Source of the DNA: an uncultured Francisellaceae bacterium
GTDB taxonomy: Bacteria > Pseudomonadota > Gammaproteobacteria > UBA6186 > Azoamicaceae
Reading direction: 5' to 3'
NCBI GenBank assembly: GCA_903907935.1
Contig: CAIVQA010000019.1
Span: forward strand, 1 to 61,994
Length of the DNA stretch: 61,994 nucleotides
Below, in pieces: positions 57,257 to 61,994 of the stretch. Numbering within the stretch: the first letter of the stretch is position 1; each line of letters opens with the position of its first letter. The notes below the pieces were generated by a model that searched no databases, was not told the DNA's origin, and saw only the letters and a list, made by a program, of their open reading frames with translations. Position numbers and translations under genes: made by a program.

Positions 57257-57532
57257 ATGCACAATATAAATGAAGAGGAAATAGAATCTGGGTGTTTAGG
57301 TAGTTTATGTTTATTATTTTATCGATTATTTAAATCTGCCAACCGAATTCAATCTCAACATTTTAGGTGCATAAGAAGATCTGAAGCATTATATTCTATT
57401 AGGTATAGTGAATCTTCAGATGATAGGAGCGATAATGATTCTTCTACATCTTATGCATCTGAACAACAATATATTGCTGATACTCAATCTGTAAATACAA
57501 ATTTACCACGCAGCAAACTGAAAAATTTTTAA
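57257..57532 (+). CDS. Unknown small Ser/Arg-rich protein
   Basis: 91 residues from ATG 57257, chosen because AAAGGGA lies 11 bases before it. The frame is open upstream to 57161, but that part is A+T-rich leader with hydrophobic codons. Opening MHNINEEEIESGCLGSLCLL, then basic (RIQSQHFRCIRRSE) and then very Ser/Asp-rich (SESSDDRSDNDSSTS). This resembles the Ser-rich small protein at 5344 in style, not in sequence. Function unknown. Confidence 0.5.
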   Translation: MHNINEEEIESGCLGSLCLLFYRLFKSANRIQSQHFRCIRRSEALYSIRYSESSDDRSDNDSSTSYASEQQYIADTQSVNTNLPRSKLKNF

Positions 57533-57650
57533 ACAAATTCGTATGAATCACAAATGCCATATTATTACATGCTGCTAGATAATTGTATTTAATCAGTATA
57601 TTAGTAAGGTGTAATAAATATGCAAAATATACTAAAAGAGTATCTGATAG

Positions 57651-57998
57651 CTATTTTAAAAATACGGCATAGGTGCCTAATACTATTAGAAAAAGCCCTA
57701 CATATTGATTTATTTTAAGTGTTTCTCCAAGATAAAATGTTGAAAAAAATATAAAAACCACCATGGTTATAACTTCTTGGATAGTTTTTAATTGTACTAC
57801 TGAAAAATATTGATGTCCTATACGATTAGCAGGGACTTGTAAGCAATATTCAAACAAAGCTATACCCCAACTAGCCAAGATAACTATAATAAGATTGCGA
57901 TTTGTATATCTAAGGTGTCCATACCAAGCAAACGTCATAAATATATTAGCTGAGGTAAGTAGTCCTATGGTAGTAAATAATGTTGATATCTTGCCCAT
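57651..57998 (-). CDS. DUF486/DMT-superfamily small membrane protein
   Basis: 115 residues with four hydrophobic helices. The conserved elements are FMTFAWYGHLR, ILASWGIALFEYCLQVPANRIG and LKTIQEVITMVVFIFFSTFYLGE, all typical of the DUF486 family of the drug/metabolite transporter superfamily. Transport activity and substrate are not known for the family. It lies 7 bases after vapC on the same strand but is likely unrelated to the toxin pair. Confidence 0.9.
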   Translation of the reverse strand: MGKISTLFTTIGLLTSANIFMTFAWYGHLRYTNRNLIIVILASWGIALFEYCLQVPANRIGHQYFSVVQLKTIQEVITMVVFIFFSTFYLGETLKINQYVGLFLIVLGTYAVFLK

Positions 57999-58005
57999 GT
58001 GTTTT

Positions 58006-58395
58006 TTATTTTGATATCGTTTTTATAGGATATTTTTCAAATATTTTATCAAATGATATTAATATCATTTGTTCTACTATTGTTTGTGCTATAAGCATTC
58101 TATCGAAAGGATCTTTATGTATAAGAGGTAATGATGACAATTGTAGAGAATGTTTATGATTAATATCTAGTTCAAAAATATTATGTTCATTGATTTTTTG
58201 GGGAATATAATACATAGGGTTTTCTGGCAACCATAATTTTTTTAGTTGTATTTTTACACATATTTCCCAAGAACTAATTGCAGATAGATATAATTCATTT
58301 TCTGGATTTTTTATTATATTTATAACTTTTTTTGATAAGTTTTTTGCATCAACAAGCCACAACAGAAAAATATGAGTATCTAGTAAATATTTCAT
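58006..58395 (-). CDS. vapC: PIN-domain toxin, VapC type
   Basis: Ribonuclease toxin of a type II pair. 129 residues from ATG 58395. MKYLLDTHIFLLW supplies the first acidic residue, SAISSWEI the Glu, HKDPFDRMLIAQ the third acid and ISFDKIF the fourth, so the metal site is complete. The start overlaps the antitoxin stop by four bases (ATGA). Confidence 0.93.
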   Translation of the reverse strand: MKYLLDTHIFLLWLVDAKNLSKKVINIIKNPENELYLSAISSWEICVKIQLKKLWLPENPMYYIPQKINEHNIFELDINHKHSLQLSSLPLIHKDPFDRMLIAQTIVEQMILISFDKIFEKYPIKTISK

Positions 58396-58631
58396 TTCCA
58401 AAAATCATTTAAAATATTGTTTGGTAATGGATCATTAAAATCATCACTAATAGTAATATTTTCTTTACCTGGTTGTCTTGGAAGGTTTTGTTTATTAATT
58501 GGGATAATTTTAGCAACTGGTTCCCCAGATTTTGTTATGGTAAAAGGACCATCAGAATAAATTTTATTTATAATTTTTGATAGGTGAGTCTTAGCTTCAT
58601 GAACAGAAATATAATTTTTTAGTTTTTTCAT
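58392..58631 (-). CDS. Phd/YefM-family antitoxin
   Basis: 79 residues. The N-terminal Phd/YefM DNA-binding fold is clear: ISVHEAKTHLSKIINKI, then GPFTITKSGEPVAKIIPI. The C-terminal tail that wraps the toxin is polar. Antitoxin-first order, overlapping the PIN toxin. No ribosome site is seen before the ATG; the promoter sits directly upstream (see regulatory feature). Confidence 0.92.
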   Translation of the reverse strand: MKKLKNYISVHEAKTHLSKIINKIYSDGPFTITKSGEPVAKIIPINKQNLPRQPGKENITISDDFNDPLPNNILNDFWK

Positions 58632-58638
58632 AATGAAA

Positions 58639-58667
58639 ATTTTATAATACCATATAGACTAAGTCAA
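58639..58667 (-). promoter_or_regulatory. Promoter of the Phd/VapC pair
   Basis: On the minus strand TTGACT (58662-58667), 17 bases and TAAAAT (58639-58644), each one mismatch from consensus. Only 7 bases separate the -10 from the antitoxin ATG (58631), so the transcript probably starts at or beside the start codon. Confidence 0.5.
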
Positions 58668-58779
58668 GAACTAAGTTTATATTAATTAAAAATATCTCAT
58701 AAAGTTTATTGCTAACTGAACTGATAATCATTAATATTTAATACATAATTCCATATAGCAGCCATATAGATTACTAAAA

Positions 58780-59568
58780 ATGATAAATAATAAATGTTTA
58801 ATTGCAATTAAAAAAGTTATAAACCCGTATGTGCCAATTAAAGTAAAGCCGGATTTTTCTGGGGTTATTACCGATAATGTAAGAACGGCTATTAATCCAT
58901 TCGATGAAATCGCTTTAGAAGAAGCTAGAAAATTAAAAGAACAGGGTGTATTACAAGAAATTATTGTGGTATCTATTGGGGATAATTGCCAAGATTTATT
59001 ATTGCAAGCATTAGCGAGTAGTAATGCTGATCGAGCTATCTTAATTAAAACTGAACAATATATAACACCATTAAATATTGCCAAAATATTGCAATATTTA
59101 GTTGTAGAACATCAAATTAATTTAGTTTTTCTAGGCAAGCAAGCAATTGATGATGATTGTAACCAAACTGGTCAAATGCTTGCGGGGTTATTAAATTGGC
59201 CGCAAGCTTGCTTTGTTTCTAAAGTAAATGTTAATCAAGATAGCGATCCAGAAACTAAAATAGTAGTGGAGAGAGAAATAGACAACGGTATAGAAAAGCT
59301 TCAGATAACTTTACCGACGGTTGTTACTATTGTAGATTCAAAAATTCATGAGCCAAGATATATATCTCTAAATAATTTGATGCAAGCTAAAAAGAAATCT
59401 ATAGAAACTATTTTATTACAAGATTTAATTATAAATATAAAAAATTTAAAATTCGATAACATTCAAATATTAAAAACTTGTTTGGCACCTAAAAGGCCTA
59501 CAGGAGTTAAATTGTCGAGTGTTGCTGAATTGATCGATAAATTAAAGCATGAAGATCAGGTAATTTAA
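58780..59568 (+). CDS. etfB: Electron-transfer flavoprotein subunit beta
   Basis: AMP-binding subunit of the ETF heterodimer, which passes electrons from acyl-CoA dehydrogenases to the quinone pool. 262 residues. CLIAIKKVINPYVPIKVKPD is the family opening, followed by NPFDEIALEEARKLKE, LGKQAIDDDCNQTGQMLAGLL and, near the end, KSIETI. Overlaps etfA by one base. With the crotonase-family gene at 45.5 kb it suggests some beta-oxidation capacity. Confidence 0.95.
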   Translation: MINNKCLIAIKKVINPYVPIKVKPDFSGVITDNVRTAINPFDEIALEEARKLKEQGVLQEIIVVSIGDNCQDLLLQALASSNADRAILIKTEQYITPLNIAKILQYLVVEHQINLVFLGKQAIDDDCNQTGQMLAGLLNWPQACFVSKVNVNQDSDPETKIVVEREIDNGIEKLQITLPTVVTIVDSKIHEPRYISLNNLMQAKKKSIETILLQDLIINIKNLKFDNIQILKTCLAPKRPTGVKLSSVAELIDKLKHEDQVI

Positions 59569-60533
59569 TGAGTGTTTTAATAATAGCTGAACATGATCAT
59601 AATACCCTACATCTATCAACCATAGCTGCAATTAATGCTGCTAGCCAATTAACCAAGCAAATAACGGTATTAGTAATGGGTTTTAATTGTAATACTGTTG
59701 CAACTTTAGTTGCAACAACACAATTTGTTACTAAAGTTTTATATTTAGATCATATAAATTATAAGCATTTATTAGCAGAAAATATTGTTCCGGTAATTAT
59801 AAAAATTATTTCTAAAAATTTAAATTATTATAAATATATTTTATGTAGTGCAACAGCATTTGGTAAAAATATATTGCCTCGTGTTGCGGCTTGTTTAGAT
59901 GTAGAACAAATATCAGAAGTAACTAAAATTGTTTCCAGTGATACTTTTGAACGATTTATATATTCTGGCAATGCAATTCAGATTGTTAAATTATTCTGTG
60001 ATATTAAATGTTTAACTATTAGGATGAGATATTTTATAGATCAGTTTGTTAATGCTAAAAATACTAACATAGCAATTATAGATCAATTAGATCCTGCTAA
60101 TTTTATTGCAAATACTGTTTTGGAGAATAGAGTAAAGTTTTTAGAATTTATAAAATCTAACCAACAATTAGAATTAACTACCGCTAAAATAGTAGTAGCA
60201 GGTGGTAGAGGTTTACAAAATAAAGACAACTTTATATTAATCGGAGAATTAGCTAATAAATTAAATGCGGCAATTGGGGCAACCAGAACAGCAGTAAATG
60301 CTGGTTTTATTGCTAATGATGCGCAAATTGGGTTTAGTGGTAAAACCATAGCCCCAGATTTATATATTGCAATTGGTATTTCTGGGGCTGTTCAGCATAT
60401 TTCGGGGATTAAAGATAGTAAGGTTATTGTGGCAATCAACATGGATGAAAATGCCCCAATTTTTCAAATTGCGAACTATAAAATAGTGGGGGATTTATTT
60501 AAGGTTGTTCCAGAATTGATTGCTCAATTATAA
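59568..60533 (+). CDS. etfA: Electron-transfer flavoprotein subunit alpha
   Basis: FAD-binding subunit. 321 residues. The N-terminal half is diverged; the C-terminal FAD domain is strong: VVAGGRGLQNKDNFILI, GATRTAVNAGF, QIGFSGKTIAPDLYIAIGISGAVQH, and NMDENAPIFQIANYKIVGDL. Length is normal. A palindromic element begins six bases after the stop. Confidence 0.96.
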   Translation: MSVLIIAEHDHNTLHLSTIAAINAASQLTKQITVLVMGFNCNTVATLVATTQFVTKVLYLDHINYKHLLAENIVPVIIKIISKNLNYYKYILCSATAFGKNILPRVAACLDVEQISEVTKIVSSDTFERFIYSGNAIQIVKLFCDIKCLTIRMRYFIDQFVNAKNTNIAIIDQLDPANFIANTVLENRVKFLEFIKSNQQLELTTAKIVVAGGRGLQNKDNFILIGELANKLNAAIGATRTAVNAGFIANDAQIGFSGKTIAPDLYIAIGISGAVQHISGIKDSKVIVAINMDENAPIFQIANYKIVGDLFKVVPELIAQL

Positions 60534-60538
60534 ATGGA

Positions 60539-60686
60539 TATACTGATTGCAGATGAGTTTGCGGTACTCTAAAAAACAAGTCGTGAAACTCGCCTTGCGT
60601 AGAATAAAGATTAACTAGGAGTCAAAGAGGCTCAAACAACACTCCTTGTTTTTTAGAGTACCGTAAACTCGTTTGTTGAGAGTATA
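60539..60686 (+). repeat. Palindromic intergenic element, copy 8 (full length, A/B tips)
   Basis: Arms of 42 bases (60539-60580 with 60645-60686). The inner parts GCGGTACTCTAAAAAACAAG and complement pair almost perfectly, but the left tip is type A (TACTGATTGCAGATGAG) and the right tip is type B (CTCGTTTGTTGAGAGTA), so the outer 10 bases do not pair. The core has AGTCGTGAAACTCGCC and AGGCTCAAACAACACTCC. Between etfA and nrdR, both on the + strand. Confidence 0.88.
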
Positions 60687-60712
60687 CCTTAAAAAATATT
60701 GGAATAAAGACT

Positions 60713-61177
60713 ATGCAATGTCCATTTTGCCATGCTGCTGATACTAAAGTTACTGATTCTAGGTTAGTAGGAGAAGGGCAAGAAGTTAGAAGGAGGCGAG
60801 AATGTATTGTTTGTGCGGAGCGTTTTACGACTTATGAGGTTGTTGAGTTATCTTTCCCGCGTTTGATCAAAAAAGATGGTCGCTATGTCCAGTTTGAAGA
60901 AGAGAAATTACGATCTGGAATTTTACGTGCTTTGGAAAAAAGACCTATTCCATTAGCAAAAATAGATGAATTGATCAATAAAATTCTATCAAAATTAAGG
61001 GGAGCTACAGATAGAGAAATAACCACCAAATTACTCGGGGAATGGGTTATGTTAGAGCTTAAAAATTTGGATGAAGTTGCATATTTACGTTTTGCTTCAG
61101 TGTATGGTTGCTTTTCCACGGTCGATCAATTTAAAGAAGTAATAGAAAATTTACGAAATAATAACGAAAAATCATAA
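60713..61177 (+). CDS. nrdR: Transcriptional repressor NrdR
   Basis: Zinc-finger/ATP-cone repressor of ribonucleotide reductase genes. 154 residues: MQCPFCHAADTKVTDSR and RRRRECIVCAERFTTYE form the four-Cys zinc ribbon. The ATP-cone spans about 49-139 (LIKKDGRYVQFEEEKL). Length is normal. nusB follows in the usual nrdR-nusB order (ribD/ribE genes sometimes found between are absent). Confidence 0.97.
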   Translation: MQCPFCHAADTKVTDSRLVGEGQEVRRRRECIVCAERFTTYEVVELSFPRLIKKDGRYVQFEEEKLRSGILRALEKRPIPLAKIDELINKILSKLRGATDREITTKLLGEWVMLELKNLDEVAYLRFASVYGCFSTVDQFKEVIENLRNNNEKS

Positions 61178-61194
61178 AATGAGTTTTAAAAAAA

Positions 61195-61608
61195 ATGAGC
61201 TTCAAGAAAAAATCCAGTGCTAGACGATTTGCCATGCAAGCCTTATATGGTTGGATGATTTCTAACAATGATCTATTGCTTATAGAACAACATTACTTAC
61301 AAGAACGTAATTCTAAGAATTTTGATGTAGACTACTTCAAATTATTATTACACAATATTCCAAAAAAACAGTCAATTCTTGACCAAGAAATTATTAAATA
61401 TAGTAATAGAACTATAGAGCAACTAGACCCTATAGAATTAAGTATTTTACGAATAGCTAGCTACGAATTAATTTTTTGTCAGGATATCCCCTTTAAAGCA
61501 ATAATTAGCGAAGCTCTAGAGTTAGCTAATATGTTTGGTAGCGAAACCAGCTACAAATTTATTAACGCTGTTATAGATCGATTAGCCAAGGATTGTAGAA
61601 AAATTTAG
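61195..61608 (+). CDS. nusB: Transcription antitermination factor NusB
   Basis: Works with NusE at rRNA boxA sites. 137 residues, all helical: SSARRFAMQALYGWMI, RTIEQLDPIELSILRIASYEL, IPFKAIISEALELANMFGS and KFINAVIDRLAK. The start at 61195 is preceded 16 bases earlier by a second ATG (61179) in another frame whose first codons also read MSFKK. The duplicated start runs into a stop after 14 codons. Confidence 0.95.
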   Translation: MSFKKKSSARRFAMQALYGWMISNNDLLLIEQHYLQERNSKNFDVDYFKLLLHNIPKKQSILDQEIIKYSNRTIEQLDPIELSILRIASYELIFCQDIPFKAIISEALELANMFGSETSYKFINAVIDRLAKDCRKI

Positions 61609-61631
61609 GTTTTGTGCTATTGTTTATTTAT

Positions 61632-61994
61632 ATGCCTAAATTACATCGTTTGATAATGATAGCTATATTGGCGAGTTTAGTAAATTTTAATTGTGCTTAC
61701 ACAAAGCAGCTTCAAAACGATCCTACTATGCCAAAGAATTTAGAAGGGATTTCTGAGGGTTATGAGGATCTTAATAAGAAAGCTAATCAGGGAGGGAATT
61801 TAGTTTTAACAGCAATTTTAATTAGTCCTGGTAATAACACGGCTATTATTAATGATCAAATATTACACGAAAAAGATCAAATTGCTAAATACGAAATAGT
61901 AAAAATAGAAAGTAACAAAGTGGTGTTAAAGACTATTGTTAATCATGAAGAAAATATTAGTGAAAGTGAAATAGAAACTGCAACTAAGGAGAAA
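61632..61994 (+). CDS. Secreted MshK/GspC-like pilus or secretion protein (partial)
   Basis: 121 codons remain open at the window end. An N-terminal hydrophobic signal (LHRLIMIAILASLVNFNCAY) includes a Cys near residue 23, possibly lipidated. The segment NLVLTAILISPGNNTAIINDQIL...YEIVKIESNKVVL resembles the small beta domain of MshK, PilP and GspC-type periplasmic proteins (vLtaIligp...AiINg...kV..I....V.L). If right, a type IV pilus or type II secretion operon continues beyond the window. The C-terminal part is missing. Confidence 0.6.
   Translation, partial: MPKLHRLIMIAILASLVNFNCAYTKQLQNDPTMPKNLEGISEGYEDLNKKANQGGNLVLTAILISPGNNTAIINDQILHEKDQIAKYEIVKIESNKVVLKTIVNHEENISESEIETATKEK

Overview
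The window is A+T-rich, tightly packed gammaproteobacterial chromosome. The gene content includes an mlaA lipoprotein, type IV minor pilins, murI-parA-parB-atpIBEFHAGDC, surE-yqaA-nlpD-rpoS, pyrG-kdsA, etfBA and nrdR-nusB. Ankyrin, Fic and large helical-repeat proteins with protease-like motifs sit between the housekeeping genes. Together these suggest a host-associated, probably intracellular member of the Legionellales or Coxiellaceae type; this is inferred from gene content, not from a search. I see no rRNA, tRNA, CRISPR array, insertion sequence or phage.

Layout. 0-3 kb: mlaA and three small-pilin-like genes. 3-5.8 kb: three unrecognised effector-like genes, one with a permuted-papain-like His/Cys pair and one with acidic 14-residue repeats and a proline-rich tail. 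5.9-17.2 kb: malic enzyme, L31, murI, parAB and the complete F1Fo ATP synthase operon. 17.4-27.2 kb: PilV, glmU, glmS, a SRAP protein, an HU-like protein, uvrD-type helicase and polA. 27.2-35 kb: threonine aldolase and rpe, then an accessory stretch (Fic, AbiE toxin-antitoxin pair, PPC-domain protein, ankyrin protein, small unknown genes). 35-43 kb: birA, murU, amgK, rpoS, nlpD, yqaA, surE, ftsB, eno and a DUF218-like protein. 43-51 kb: MFS transporter, rlmJ, enoyl-CoA hydratase and two very large unknown genes in tandem. 51-62 kb: kdsA, pyrG, tilS, accA, yggU, unknown genes, a Phd/VapC pair, etfBA, nrdR, nusB and a truncated pilus/secretion-like gene.

The most striking non-coding signal is a family of long palindromic intergenic elements. 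Five full-length copies are at 5783, 21967, 28324, 45353 and 60539; two core-less copies are at 10408 and 12361. Most copies share a conserved central core. The arms differ between copies but match within each copy, and the tips come in two interchangeable types. One short copy lies inside the ATP synthase operon, supplies the atpF stop codon and abuts the atpH start. The second focus is the tandem pair at 46293-51172. The two proteins share degenerate helical modules, and the downstream one carries a His-Asp-Gln-Cys arrangement spaced like CE-clan (Ulp1/YopJ-type) cysteine proteases. Cell-wall supply and recycling (murI, glmU, glmS, amgK, murU, nlpD), energy (ATP synthase, ETF, malic enzyme) and host interaction are the main functional themes.
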